A DNA stretch of 64,000 nucleotides, taken from positions 53,418,157-53,482,156 of the forward strand of contig NC_092797.1 in the NCBI RefSeq assembly GCF_918797505.1, given 5' to 3'. A program made the translations under genes and the position numbers. Under the pieces are notes generated by a model that saw nothing but the letters and a program-made list of their open reading frames with translations, did not search any database and had not been told where the DNA came from. Shown in pieces: positions 12,106 to 23,872 of the stretch; position 1 is the stretch's first letter, and each line of letters starts with the position of its first letter. Source of the DNA: Bemisia tabaci. Taxonomy: Eukaryota; Arthropoda; Insecta; Hemiptera; Aleyrodidae.

Positions 12106-12286
12106 AGGGGGATCCACCAATTTGGCAACATCAAGTTTCCTCTATTCAAACCTATGTTAAATAATCGAATCTTGTCGGAGCACCTAGCTCCTCTAAGAAT
12201 CGAGACATTTCCATAGGTTTAGGTTTCGTCATAGGTAGGTAGGAGAAAAACAATGTTGCCAATTTGCTGGATCCGCCAAAGAAGTT
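12106..12286 (+). mobile_element. family E element, copy E1
   Basis: Shared blocks are GGATCCACCAATTTGGCAAC, TTAAATAATCGA, TTGTCGGAGCACC and GTTGCCAATTTGCTGGATCC. About 180 bp. Confidence 0.8.
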
Positions 12287-12810
12287 CCTGTTTTTTTATT
12301 TATTTTATTCTTGAAATTTTGTTTATTGAAGTATTTCGAGCGGCAATAAGGAAAAGTGACGTGATGAACGGGCGTGTTGATCACCGTCAATTTCTGCGAC
12401 AATCAAACATGACATTCGTGTCTCTGAGATTTTGTGGTGTACCCCGTCTCCCCCCGGTCCCCAAGTTGAGACACTGCCCTCCCATTATGAGAGTGACAGA
12501 AGTTCATCACATCCGCGTATTGTAATAGCTACTTGCACAATCATAGCGGTGCCACCATCTGAGGAAACATCGAAATTCCTGTTGTCCTTTCGTCATAGAG
12601 AGGTCCTCAAACCGACAAAACCACACCTCTGGATACATACTTTATTGAAAAAGAAATAGTTAAAAAATATGTCATCCAATTTTCTTTGAATTAAAAGAAA
12701 CTTGATTTGAAACAAAAAAATTATTTCACTCGAATAAATGTTTCCTCTACTCAAAAATTTGCTGAAAATAAAAACATGTTTTTACTGTAGCAATTTTTCT
12801 AGTGCTCATA

Positions 12811-13010
12811 CTGCCATGCTACGGAAAAACGCGTCGCATGAGCCTTGAGACGGTGCCATCTTTCTCTCGGCAAAAAACGAATTTACTCGGAGAATTGTGG
12901 ACACCATTTCTCAAACTTTTTTTTGAAAATTTTGTTCCCAATTCAATCTAACATATTTGAAGATTTCAAGAAAAAATATGTATTACTTTTTTCAAAAATT
13001 CATAGCACCA
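12811..13010. mobile_element. family A MITE, copy A2, right part missing
   Basis: The left end CTGCCATGCTACGGAAA and the first part of the interior are present. The element loses similarity near 13010. Confidence 0.6.
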
Positions 13011-13359
13011 TTCCTGACTCATTTAAGGAACAAAGTATGTGCCGGTAGTTGCTTTATGCAGACAGATGCTTTTGTGGGTGAGCCAAAAAAGCAGTTCCTT
13101 CATGCAAAAACGCATTATTTGAAGAGTGTTTTCGGTTTCTCCCCTGGTCCTGCCAGATTCGATGGAAATACCTCCCCTGTTTCGAGGGGGTTTCATCCCC
13201 TACAAACGTGGCTACACCGGCGACCCTCGTTCAGGTCAAAGGCTCCGAAGCGTTATGACGTGACGTAAGACTCGGTTCTTCTCGGAATTGCACTCATCCG
13301 CGAAGGCACACGCGTGGCGTGGCGCTTACGCCCTCCGCGAAGTAGGGAACAACACCGTA

Positions 13360-13590
13360 TCCCCATCCGAATGTTGCCAAATCTTTCCTTATAAAATATG
13401 TATTCTTAAAGAAAGTTAAGATTGTTTTCTCTTGAAATTTTCAGAGACCTTAGCTCAAACTCCGAACAAAATGCTCTGAAAAACCGGGAGAAAAATATGT
13501 ATGCACAAATTTTGCCGGAAATTCGTGATTTTTCGGAAACAATGTGGCAACGTCTGAAGGTTCATACGGCGTTTTTCCTTAAGACGGCGC
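13360..13590. mobile_element. family A MITE, copy A3, left end missing
   Basis: The interior from ATGTTGCCAAATC to the right end (CATACGGCGTTTTTCCTTA) is present, but no left end. Because its interior is complete it is a separate copy, not the other half of A2. Confidence 0.65.
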
Positions 13591-13652
13591 TACGGCACAC
13601 ACCTCAGTCATTAGATTAAACATACGTCTCGGGCTGTGCACTCTGCGCGCCG

Positions 13653-13889
13653 CGCACAGTGGATCGAGGCAATTAGAGAGGTCGGACATGAAATTTTTTA
13701 CTAAAACTACAAACATTGGTATTTATTTCGTCACATTTAGCATTTCAAAGGGTGCCGCCAGAAGAAAATTTTATGAGGAAACCAATGGAACCACTTGTAG
13801 AACCTCAAAGTTTCGTATAAACGGAGTTATTACCACTTAAGGTTTCCAATTTTTGTCCGACATCTCCTATTGACCCGGCCCAGTGTGCG
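13653..13889 (+). mobile_element. family D element, copy D2
   Basis: It starts CGCACAGTGGATCGAGGC, followed by GAGAGGTCGGACATGAAAT, and ends CCCAGTGTGCG. Confidence 0.85.
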
Positions 13890-14168
13890 GCGGCGGCTCG
13901 CCGTGAAATAAGAGCAAGGACAGTTTTCTAGACCGAGATTGCACCGACGCCATGGAGGAGTTGCGTTGACTCTTGGCAGAAAAATGCTCCGGCCGAGGAA
14001 ATTGAGTTCCTGCAAAAGCGGAGGGGAGATAGAATGAATTTTCACTTTGTGTCGATATATAGTGGCGACGCGTGGAAAAGAGATGCGGCCGAATGAGGAG
14101 GTTGGAACTTGAATCCTTGAAGAAAAGAGCACGGAGTTGTTGGATGCTATGGAAATTGCCAATCAATT

Positions 14169-14272
14169 GTGGTAGTACCCCGATAAATTAGGTCATTATA
14201 ACCCAAATGTTGCGATAGTGCCAAAATTAATCAAAATGTCCATATCATTCGACAAATTGGGGTACTACCACG
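14169..14272. repeat. short palindrome, 104 bp
   Basis: TGTGGTAGTACCCCGAT mirrors AATTGGGGTACTACCACG. A single copy in this window. Confidence 0.65.
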
Positions 14273-14589
14273 ATTTTAGGGGATAACCCTAACGCTTTTT
14301 TTCCGGAATAAGATGCGAGGATAGTACTTAGTTGGAAGGGGACTGAGGGTGAAATGTACAAAGGATATGTTACACGGTGTGGTTTTAAGCTAATTAAAGC
14401 CCTCAGTATGCGCGTATTTAACAAGATTCTTCCATGTCAAAAACCCCACCAAATTTTTGAGCGGGTTTGTAATAATTTTTAACCGTATTATATTATTGTA
14501 GCCAATTTTTGAAGAAAAAAAACTGAAAGGAGAGGGGACAGTGAGAGAATTTCAAGGATGAAGTAAGTATTGCGTCAACAAGTGCTGCA

Positions 14590-14850
14590 CCTTTCGTTGA
14601 TTCCTGGACGAGGGAACGTAACTCTATTCCGAAGTTGCAAAATTTTCTGAAAAAATTCAATTTTTTAATAAAATGTGCCTGTGCAATTTTAGTGCAAAAA
14701 TATTCTGACTTTTGCATGAAATCAGGAGGAAAAACAGTAAAATTATCCGTTAGAAATGCCCAAAATTCTCCTGCTAAAAATGAAATTTGCGGAGAAAAAT
14801 TTGGCAACATTGAAATGTATTTGCGTCTTTTTATTAGGGGAACGATACTG
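14590..14850. mobile_element. strongly degraded family A-like MITE
   Basis: Only the family-like interior remains (TTGCAAAATTTTCTG to TTTGGCAACATTGAAATG). The minus-strand 157-codon frame across it is a by-product of low stop density in this repeat. Confidence 0.35.
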
Positions 14851-15226
14851 TTACCAACCTCCTTACAGTAGGGGTTCAAATTGAACATATTCTTCCAATG
14901 TAATGCCCAAAATAGTGAGTTATTACGCCTAACTGTAAGATCTAAGTACATTCCACGATAATCCAAGCAAACGAAACCTCATTACCTGCTATTTTGAACC
15001 ATTTGCATACCAATCCGCCTTTTTTCAACCTTAGAGCTCCATGAAGCCTGAAACAGCTGAGCCAATCCGAAGTGGATCCTCTGATGGCTTTACTCTGTCT
15101 TTAATGGTACTGTATAGTGATAGGTGAACAAAATGGAAGTTCATGAGCTTTCAGTGTTTACGCCTTTTAAAGAACGAAGCGCTCGATTGAGCCTGTCTCA
15201 TGGAGTTGATTACGATCAGGCTAATG

Positions 15227-15389
15227 ACACGGCGCGAATGATCGATTATCAATATTTTCCCATTTGAAGCTGTGATAAAGAATCGATTATCAAGGCGCTC
15301 GTTGCAAACACCCAGTTTATCGATCCTTTTCTATGGGTTTCTATGGGTGGCAGATCAATCGATATATCGCAAAGCACGCCGCGCCACTG
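15227..15389 (+). mobile_element. family C element, copy C3
   Basis: It shares GAATGATCGATTATC, TTTATCGATCCTTTTC and GATCAATCGATATATCGC with C1 and C2, and ends CACGCCGCGCCACTG. The left limit is approximate. Confidence 0.7.
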
Positions 15390-15493
15390 GATCAGACGCC
15401 TCCGAGCCGAAGCTAATCTCTGCAGCTCCATGCTCCATGTAGGCGGGGACTAGTTTTACGACTTGTTAATACGGTACAACTTGTTTTCGACGG

Positions 15494-15729
15494 CGCTCAA
15501 TGGATCGGGTCCATTCGAGAGGTCGGACATGAAATTTTTGACCAAAACTGCAACTTTTGATCGTTATTTTGTCATATTTTAAAGTTCAAGGGGTTCTTAT
15601 GCTAGAAAATTTCACGGGAAACCAATAGAACCACTTTTACAACTACAAAGTTGTGTATAGACGGAGTTATAAGCGTTTAAAGTTTCCAAATTTTGTCCGA
15701 CCTCTCCCGTTGACTCGATCCACCGTGCG
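15494..15729 (+). mobile_element. family D element, copy D3
   Basis: It starts CGCTCAATGGATCGGG and ends GACTCGATCCACCGTGCG, with the same GAGAGGTCGGACATG block. Confidence 0.85.
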
Positions 15730-18700
15730 GCGGAGCGATGTGATGCCGGCTCCTCAAATTCCTACCCAATTAACACGCGTTCCGCCCAATTAACTCCGCT
15801 CGATCAAAGGCCGACGAATCGAAAAACAAATCCTTCGTCTCTCGCTTGTCTTTGACCCTGTTAATGCTCCTATTACCGATGTACTTGCATTATTCTCACC
15901 GACCAAGTTTGCATTTGACACGAGCTTAAAACACTGACTAACTGGTTCTGATAAGGAACTTTCAAGTACTACTTGTCAGTACTTGTGCCACGAGACTGAC
16001 CCAACAGCCGCGCTTGGTCCATGTGGAGAAATGAAACTCGATTCAATGGTGTGGTCAAAAAATTTTCATGTCGGGGATCTACTGTCAAGCACTTGGGGAG
16101 TTCAAAAGTAAAACAAATCCTAAAAATATCAAAAAATGGCATGTTTTTGGAAAATTTGCATTTTAGGGGTGTAAGGGTAAGGGCCTCACATCAGGGGAGG
16201 TTTTGAAAGCATGAAAAGAAACTCCACTAAGGCGGATTTAGGGAATTTCCCTAGCATCAAAAGAGGGGAGCCTGGTCCAGAAAATGTTGAAAAATTGAGC
16301 CGCCTCTGAGGCAACTTTGAGCTCCCCATCGAAAAGTTGATCCAATTACAATCTCGAAAATGAAAGCGCAAATAATTCGGTTCCCCAACACAACGAGTCT
16401 GGTCCACGACAAAACGAAAAACCACGATTGGTAGACTCTCATTGACGTAATGAGTCCCACTTTCCTCAATATGCGTGTACTTATCTCGTTCGTTTAAATT
16501 TAAAAGCTTCGCTTCAAGCTTGTGCTCCGTTTTGCCGGGATCAACGGAGGATGGAATAAGACGTTTACTGCGCTGTCGTGCTAAGGAAGAACGCCGCATG
16601 AACATTCGAGAGTTGCCAAATTTCTTTCGGTAAAATGTTTATTTTTAAGAAAAGTTATTAAGGTTTTTCCTTGAAATTTTCAGGAACTTTAGGTGAGATT
16701 GCGAACAAAATTATCTGAAAAACTGAAAGAAAAATATTTACAAATTTTTCCGAAAATTCGTGATTTACCAACCGAAATTTAGCAACGCCTGAGGGTTCAT
16801 ACGGCGTTTTTCCTTAGCACGGTGGCAGTGCAGTTCACGCTCGCGACAACAAGGCACAACGGGTTCCAACTCTTTTGCGCGGTGTTGCCGTTCTTAAGGT
16901 GAAATTGGCCTTTGCTGCACTGCCGCTTATGTGCGAATCAGGGGATTCTCTGGTGATATGGCGACGATGGGTCGCGTCACGTCTTTGAACTGACTTTAAT
17001 GTGTCATTATGGAGTTTGTAAATAAATTGCCGAGCCGCGGCGTGGTGCGGCTACTCCTTTTGATTGATGACCTTAAATTTCGCGCCGTACAGTCCTCGTA
17101 ATTGAAATTCCTACCGTAGAGAGACCTCCCGAACTCTGGTCGGGCCAACTTTCTGCCGTCAATCCTGGAGGAATAAAATTTTAGTCCACATGGCACAACA
17201 AAACTTTCGATTTAGGTATCCGAAGTGCTAGGTTATCATAAAGTCAGGCCCCGGTCCAGGTTATAATAATAGCTGCAAGTCTATTTTGATGGTGTATAGT
17301 CGTCTCCAATTAAGAAATTTGACAGAGTCATAGTTTTATTTGAAAATATCTAATTTGAATTTAAGTAAAGTTTGAATGTTTTTATAATGAATTGTGCGAA
17401 AATGAGTAACTCCTTATAATATCTGATTTCAGGAAAAAATTTTCATCACAAGGGGCCCAGAAGGTCGCTGGATCCCCCTACGAAATTATCATCTTCCCCA
17501 AGGATTGTCCATTGTCGCAGATATTAGGAAAATTTGATCAGTTGACGCCTCCATCCTCCCCCACCACGAGACGTACTTTACAATGCAATCCTTTTTTTAA
17601 GAATTTGTGTTTTGCAACTTCTTCTACAACTATGGATGATAAAAATATGAAAATGTGTGCTTTGATTTGATTTGCACCTTGGCCTGAGTTTTCATGCCAA
17701 AAATTTTCGAGAAGGACCTGCTAGCGACAAGTCCTGGATTTATCTCTATCAGGATACATAATGACAGGTTTTGTCTTTTATCCTTTCCTGATCACACTGA
17801 AAAATAGCTAAAATAATAACAAATTCATTTGAGTTCCCATCTAATCTTCCTCTCTTCCTCTGTCTTCATATTTTACTCAATGGTTGAAACTATCAGAACT
17901 ATATTATTTGTCATATTAATAATTTAAGAAATGTGTGCAAAAATGCGTACGGAATCAATTATTGATTTTTCTGGGCCAAGGTCGGTGCTTCATTAAATCA
18001 TTGGTCGCTCGCAATAAATATCGGCAATGAAGTTCGTCTGCGTTCACCAAATTTTTCCTGATCTTTCTTTGCTATTGTTTCATTCTATTCGAAAAACGAT
18101 GAAGTACATGCCTCAAAGGCCGCGTGATACTCTGCGTGAAAGTAATTTGGGAGCTTCGAAAGGTGCGACACAAAAAAAACCAACTTTATAGCAATGAATA
18201 ATTTAATTATATGGCCGTTCCTATGTTGATACCAATTTTTATTGCTTTTACAGCTTTCCGAATTTATTTTATTGCTTTTATTGTCAAGTTGCATCATTTT
18301 TTTACAATGCAACCTTATTCTCATTTCATGTTGGTTTCATTTTATTATTTTATCGATTAAAATCATCAGAAGACGGGTCAGTATAGTTTTGAAGGGGAAA
18401 ATAAAAACATGTGATCGGTCACAGGAAATGAGACTTTGAGGTAAAATGTCACGGCGAGTTATTTTTGCCAGGTTGTATCGGGAAATTGAAATTTAAGGTC
18501 TTGCGAAAATCACTTTTTTATATCCTGAGCAATAAACTGAGAACACTTGGAAAAAGTAACTTAGTTCAAGATAACGAACTACGATTTGTGGTGCCCTTTT
18601 TTGAACTTTCCAGTCTGAACAGCAGAACTTTCCGGTACATAGACTGAATCCCCGTCGGGTCAACCGAAGTTTTCATTGGGCAAACCAAGACTCACACAGG

Positions 18701-18879
18701 ACTTAAAGTTTCTCACCAAAAACTTTGATTACTTGAACCGAAGGTCTCAGTTTCCATAATTAGGAAGATTGGTTCTCTGAGACAAAGATGTCGGCGAGTC
18801 ACATGAATTGAAAGTTCATTCTTTTCAACCAAAGATGTTTTCTGTGAGTACGTCTTTTTTATAATTTCTAGTAATTTCA
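15730..18879. other. intergenic apart from A4
   Basis: No coding signal at 15730-16572 or 16829-18879. Short frames have no recognisable content. Confidence 0.45.
16573..16828. mobile_element. family A MITE, copy A4
   Basis: The left end is CTGTCGTGCTAAGGAAG and the right end TTCCTTAGCACGG with a 3-base insertion before CAG. Flanks are TGCG and TGCA, a 4-bp duplication with one change. Confidence 0.8.
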
Positions 18880-19142
18880 TGAGAAATAAAATCTTGAAAT
18901 TTCACCTGAAACATTTCATGAACTTTCAGAAATTTATGAAAGATATTGGAAAATATCGGTTCTTTTTCATGTTTCGCGAAATTTAAAAATTGTGAATTTC
19001 TTTTATTTTTGTGTGTATGAGTGCGGGTCTTATACCCGAGCCCCTGAAGAATGTGAAATATTTCAAAGCCTCGTGAAATATCATGCAATATTTCACTGAA
19101 ATTTCCAATGTTTCATTTCTTTCTTACGTTTCATACTACCCT
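18880..19142. mobile_element. family O element, copy O2
   Basis: It shares AGAAATTTATGAAAGATATT, GAGTGCGGGTCTTATACCC and TTTCACTGAAATTTCCAATG with O1 and ends CATACTACCCT. The left end is not clear. Confidence 0.55.
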
Positions 19143-19227
19143 GTGTAGATGACTTATTGCTGTTCAGAGCTGAACGCAAAAATGGTGGGTTTGATCAGAT
19201 AGACATGCAACGTCTGCGGCAGTGCCA

Positions 19228-19388
19228 GAGGCAGATCCAGCCATTTGGCAACAACGGATTCTCCCCATTTAAACCTCTGTTAAATAATCGATTCTTGTCA
19301 GAGCACGTGGCCCCTCCAAGAATCGATTCATTTCCATAGATTTAAATGGAGAAGAACAATGTTGCCAATTTCCTAGGTCCGCCGATGG
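19228..19388 (+). mobile_element. family E element, copy E2
   Basis: Reads CAGATCCAGCCATTTGGCAA through CCATTTAAACCTCTG and CCTCCAAGAATCGATT to GTTGCCAATTTCC. Each half is an inverted copy of the other around the AGCAC centre. Confidence 0.8.
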
Positions 19389-21037
19389 GCAGAGGTTGAA
19401 AATCCCAATAATTTTTACGGAACACAGCTGAGTCTCAACTCTCATAGCGCAGCCGAAAGCAGCATTTCTTTGCGAGATGAGGAAACCATGCAGGGAACGG
19501 TAAGTTTTGGCTCTGTATCTGGTCTGAGGCCTCATTCTGGAAAGTGATTAAATGCCTTGGGTGGATTACTTGTTCCTGATCATCCTCAACCGCGCGTCTA
19601 CGTGCAGTCCGAACTCCTGACTCACTTAGAGACGGGTAGACCCAGTATATTTGACCTGCACGATTTTTAGGGGTCAAACCTTCCATTTACTATCGAGAGC
19701 CATGTTTACGCATCGTCAGGTCTTCATTTTTTATTTTTTATTTTTTTAGTGGTCAAGATTTTTTAAAATATGACACATACTAATAATGATAATATTGCGA
19801 TCAATTGGCGTCGATAAAATCGCGATTTTATCAAATGCGATTTTATAGAGATTAAATTTGCGGGATGAGAGGGTGTCACAATCAGCGTTACGTAACAGTA
19901 TGTACTACTAGATTTCAATTTTTTTCTTTTAATTGATCCCATTTTTATCAAGATGTATGCTGGTTTTTGTCGTTTTATCCCAATTTCTTGGAATTTAAAT
20001 TTCCCGGAGTTTTTCAGTGACGTTTTCTGATTGGTTAATCAAACGACCAATGAGAAAGCAAATCGACACAAACGCACACGCAAAAAACGACTTACATTTT
20101 TTGATATGGTAAGAAGTATAAGATGACGAAAGGTTTTCATTGGGCCATAGAATCTTTCCGAACTAAAGTCCCTCGCTTATTCCCTAAACCTAAGTCGGTC
20201 GATTAAACTAACAAGTCCACTTCCTTGAAGTAAACCCCAAACCACGTACTTCAACTTATCTAGGTCTTGAGCTTATGACATAAATAAGCAGTGAGGGTTT
20301 CACAGCTTTAAAACATGTTTAAAATAGTTGATTTCAGTATTTAATGTATTGATTTCGATACATGGAAAGGACCGTATTTTGAAATAAGAAATAAAAAAAT
20401 TCAGGCTCATTTCAGAAACAACACGCCATTACTTTTCATGTTGGTAGAATTTTTAATGGGTTAACTAGAAGTAGTAGGTCCTTATTGTAGAGTCCAAGGA
20501 GTTCAGATGAAATGAGTACTTATGACTTTTTGAAATTTTGAAACGAATTTCAGTGGCTGTTAGTGCTGATGCATTGAAGCCAAACCTCCGTCACTAGATA
20601 TGCAAAAATAAAGAATATTTGAAAAATTACTTTCGGGATACGAATTGTAGTGAATTGATCAAGAGACTGGTCTTTTGATGTTTCCAAAACTATCCATCGA
20701 ATGGTCAAAACGTTGAGTACATCGAGCGTGAATCTATTGTTTAAAAGCGGAGGATTCATCCCTCAGCTCTCATGCGGAAGAGGGGGATGGAGGTAGGGAC
20801 GGAGAGAGCTGAAATTACGACTGTGGTTCTTTCCAATATTGCTTAAACTGATCATCGAAGTGTGAAAGTTCTTAATAGGAAGGCAATAAGATGACTTATT
20901 CCACCTGTATTCATAAAAGCTGAAAGGGCATGAAATCGAATCGGCGTCAATTTAGTGCCAGTATAGCCCTTACATCGATGAAAAATGAATCTGAAATGAC
21001 TGAATTCCTAAAAGAAACCTAGCAACACAAACAAGCA
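19389..21037. other. intergenic; worn family I trace only
   Basis: A local palindrome around TCGATAAAATCGCGATTTTA (19808-19850) and the I trace at 20345-20500 are all I see. Confidence 0.4.
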
Positions 21038-21305
21038 CTGCCTTGCTGAGGAAAAATGCCGTACGAACCCTTAGGTGTTGCCAAATTCCCTTTGATAAAA
21101 CTCGAATTCCTTGGTAAACTCACAAATATTTTTCTTTAAAATTCTCAGGTGAATTTGTTCGCAATTTCACCTGAAGTTCCTGAAAATTTCAAGGAAAAAT
21201 ATTCAAATAAAAAATTTTTAAAAATAAAATTTCTTTAAAAATAAAAATTGTATCGAGGGAAATTTGGCAACTCTTGAATGCTCATACGGCGATTTTCGAG
21301 CAGGC
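21038..21305. mobile_element. family A MITE, copy A5, worn right end
   Basis: It starts CTGCCTTGCTGAGGAA. The right side ends CATACGGCGATTTTCGAGC, where the terminal bases have decayed. Confidence 0.7.
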
Positions 21306-21896
21306 CACAATTAAATTCTTTTGCGCATTCATCGCGAAATGCGGATCCCGGGGTTTATGCAGCAATCGCCGCGCTCCGCAAGTCCGGGCGGATTTCTATT
21401 AAGGATCTGGGGGCATCGCTCTAGAATTACGCGCAATTATGGACATGCATACGGCCTAGGGAATATCGGTGACTCGCGTACCTTGCTTAACGCGGTTAAC
21501 AATTATTTAGCCACTCAACGCGCTTCGCTTAAGAGCGGGTATCCCGCAGTAATGCTCACAAATTAATAAGCTGCCGGGCATAATTGACTGAATGATTGCA
21601 GTCCTTAAAAACCACTCGGACGAGCCAGAGACAGACACAATGCGCCGTGAACCCAAGCGTTTCTGTATCTGTGTGAACGCTCCACTCTCGAAATGAGGAA
21701 CTGAAGATTTCGTTGGGACGTCACGCAGGTTCAAGATCAAGATCGGACGCAGTGAGCTTCTAAGGAGAATCTACGGTAAATAGTTCCGGGATAATTCCTC
21801 TTAGATATTTTGACTCATTATGGGTTCCAGTCCAGTTAGTTTAAAAAAAAACCGAATACGATGATGGTCAACTGCTAAACCACGCTGTCGTGCTAA

Positions 21897-21981
21897 CAAG
21901 GGGAGTCTACGAAGTGACATCCTGGGATTGGGTTCATTTTGCTTGTACATGAAGAAGAGACAAATCTAAGGTTGACGTATT
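21897..21981 (+). repeat. left 85-bp terminal inverted repeat of the composite element
   Basis: It is the reverse complement of 23873-23957, with no mismatch seen on reading both. Such identity implies recent mobility or gene conversion between the arms. Confidence 0.9.
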
Positions 21982-22008
21982 AGTGTATTTTCCGAAGGAA
22001 ATACACTA
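21981..22008. other. perfect 10-bp hairpin next to the left TIR
   Basis: TAGTGTATTT pairs with AAATACACTA around an 8-base loop TCCGAAGG. Such subterminal hairpins occur in some foldback elements. No function is implied. Confidence 0.6.
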
Positions 22009-22105
22009 TTGCATTCTCCCATGATGTCGGACCCAGACCTGAGACATTGTGAAGAGCACCGATCACGGGTCGTAGATCACGAAAATATATGCTATTCAAA
22101 TTCAT

Positions 22106-22164
22106 GTGTATATATATATGTATATATATATGTATGTATATATATTGTATGTATGTATGTATTT
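22106..22164 (+). repeat. TA/TGTA microsatellite
   Basis: Alternating TATATG and TATGTATG units run for about 60 bases inside the composite element. They give spurious short frames rich in Tyr, Ile and Met. Confidence 0.85.
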
Positions 22165-22532
22165 CCGCCTTTTGAAGATTTTTCGATTTTTGAGTGGTTA
22201 TATCTTTCTTACGTTGAAAGATATTTTGACCAATTTTTTTGCATTTTGTAGAGACTCATTAGGACTACTATTCTGCGAAAAAAAATTGAAATTTGAGGCA
22301 ATAGATTTTGAGGGGTGGGGCTCGAAAGTGGGGGGAGGTCAAATCTTGTCCACTCGATAACTCGAGCGAAAATGAATATTTTGAGCTGAAATTTTTTACG
22401 GGTGGTAGTTCTCCCCTAGGACTGGTTTGGTATTGAATTTGAGCTAAATCGGCCGAGCCGTTTAAAAATGGCGAGCTTTGAAAGTTTTAGGCGAGGGGTG
22501 CGCGGCATGAGGGGAGCCGGCCGGAGCAGGGC

Positions 22533-22681
22533 CGCACAGTGGGTCGGGGAAGAAAGTTTTTGGACAAGCTGATCGTCGCACAGTGGGTCAGGGGAGAGAA
22601 GTTTTTGGACAAACTTTTCGTCGCACAGTGGGTCAGGGAAGGAAGATTCTGGACAAATTGTTCGTCGCACAGTGGGTCAGG
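22533..22681 (+). repeat. 44/45-bp tandem array, about 3.4 copies
   Basis: Units start at 22533, 22577, 22622 and (partial) 22666, each opening CGCACAGTGGGTC and continuing with an AGTTTTTGGACAA-like block. The 13-base start is nearly the same as the ends of family D elements in this window (CGCACAGTGGATC). The minus-strand frame over it is only a repeat shadow. Confidence 0.85.
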
Positions 22682-23159
22682 TTAAATGATCTGTTCTTGA
22701 ACAAAATCTCACCATTTAACCGTCACAACCTTTCGCAGCGCGTTCGCTGGCAACGTACGCAACTACTATCTTGTGCTCAAGAAATTAATTCATTCCCTTA
22801 CAGATTGGTCCCCCCCCCCTTCGGAAAATACACTCTTCCCGCGGTGGACGCGCGGGTCGCTTAAGAAGACAGAACAACTGGAATGGACACTCAAACTAAA
22901 AAGCGCGCGCGAAGCGCGCGTCCTGGGGGGGCTTGGGGGGGCGAAGCCCCCCCAAAAAACCGGCGCGGAGCGAAGCGGAGCGCCGGTTTTTTTTTTTTTT
23001 TAGCCGCCAACTCCCAACCGTTCTCGAGATATGGATTTTTAAAGTTACGATTTTTGCACGTTTCCGCGCGGAGTTCCGGCGAGTCAACTGAGCGCCGGCA
23101 AGCTGCACGAAGCGCGTTTCCTATCAGCGCTGCAGACCGACAGTCCTTATCAACAGATC

Positions 23160-23232
23160 CGTGGCCGAGTGGTCGAGTGTTCGCCTACTGTTCCATCGAT
23201 CGCGGGTTCGAATCCCGCTTCATGCCGTAGCT
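23160..23232 (+). promoter_or_regulatory. tRNA-like pol III promoter (A and B boxes), left arm
   Basis: TGGCCGAGTGG fits an A box and GGGTTCGAATCCCGC fits a B box with a clean T-arm (GCGGG/CCCGC). The expected acceptor stem does not pair, so it is not a working tRNA. It looks like a SINE-type promoter pointing into the palindrome. A TTTTT at 23254-23258 would stop pol III after roughly 100 bases. Confidence 0.6.
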
Positions 23233-23636
23233 TTTAGGGTACGCCGCAATGCGTTTTTACAAGTTTTCTTTATTTTTATCACACACCAAGGGTCCGCCCC
23301 CTGGCCGCTGCGCGGCCCAACCCCCGGGCAAAAAGGCGCGCTTCGCGGCGAGCGAAATCATCGAAATCGACCGTTGACGGTTACTGGGTAAATAATTTTA
23401 ATTGAATGATAAAATGATGTTTCAAATAAAAATTTCCCACCACACAATATTCTTAATGACTTTTTCCTTACTCAGAATTTGCAACCGTCAACGGTCGATT
23501 TCGATGATTTCGCTCGCCGCGAAGCGCGCCTTTTTGCCCCGGGGGTTGGGCCGCGCAGCGGCCAGGGGGCGGACCCCTTGGTGTGTGATAAAAATAAAGA
23601 AAACTTGTAAAAACGCATTGCGGCGTACCCTAAAAA

Positions 23637-23710
23637 CTACGGCATGAAGCGGGATATGAACCCGCGATCGTTGGAACAATAGGCGAACACTCTACCACTC
23701 GGCCACGAAA
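23637..23710 (-). promoter_or_regulatory. tRNA-like pol III promoter, right arm
   Basis: This is the mirror copy of the left unit on the minus strand. The A box TGGCCGAGTGG is intact. The B box has changed to GGGTTCATATCCCGC, which breaks the usual TTCGA core. The two promoters converge. Confidence 0.55.
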
Positions 23711-23872
23711 CTGTTGATACGTATGGCTGGTCTGCAGCGCTGATAGGAAACGCGCTTCGTGCAGCTTGCCGGCGCTCAGTTGACTCGCCGGAACTCCGCG
23801 CGGAAACGTGCAAAAATCGTAACTTTAAAAATCCATATCTCGAGAACGGTTGGGAGTTGGCGGCTAAAAAAA

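Noticed and set aside
14493..14966. 157-codon minus-strand frame
   Set aside because: It overlaps a degraded family A repeat, and its Phe/Lys-rich content follows the AT-rich DNA.
18825..19088. Minus-strand frame similar to one at 30593-30805
   Set aside because: Similarity reflects two copies of repeat family O, and both frames are short and domain-free.
22896..23230. Arg/Gly-rich frames over the GC-rich part of the composite element
   Set aside because: They arise from GCGAAGCGC-type snap-back sequence and exist on both strands.
23160..23232. Functional tRNA gene
   Set aside because: A and B boxes and the T-arm are present, but the acceptor stem does not pair and no sound anticodon arm forms.
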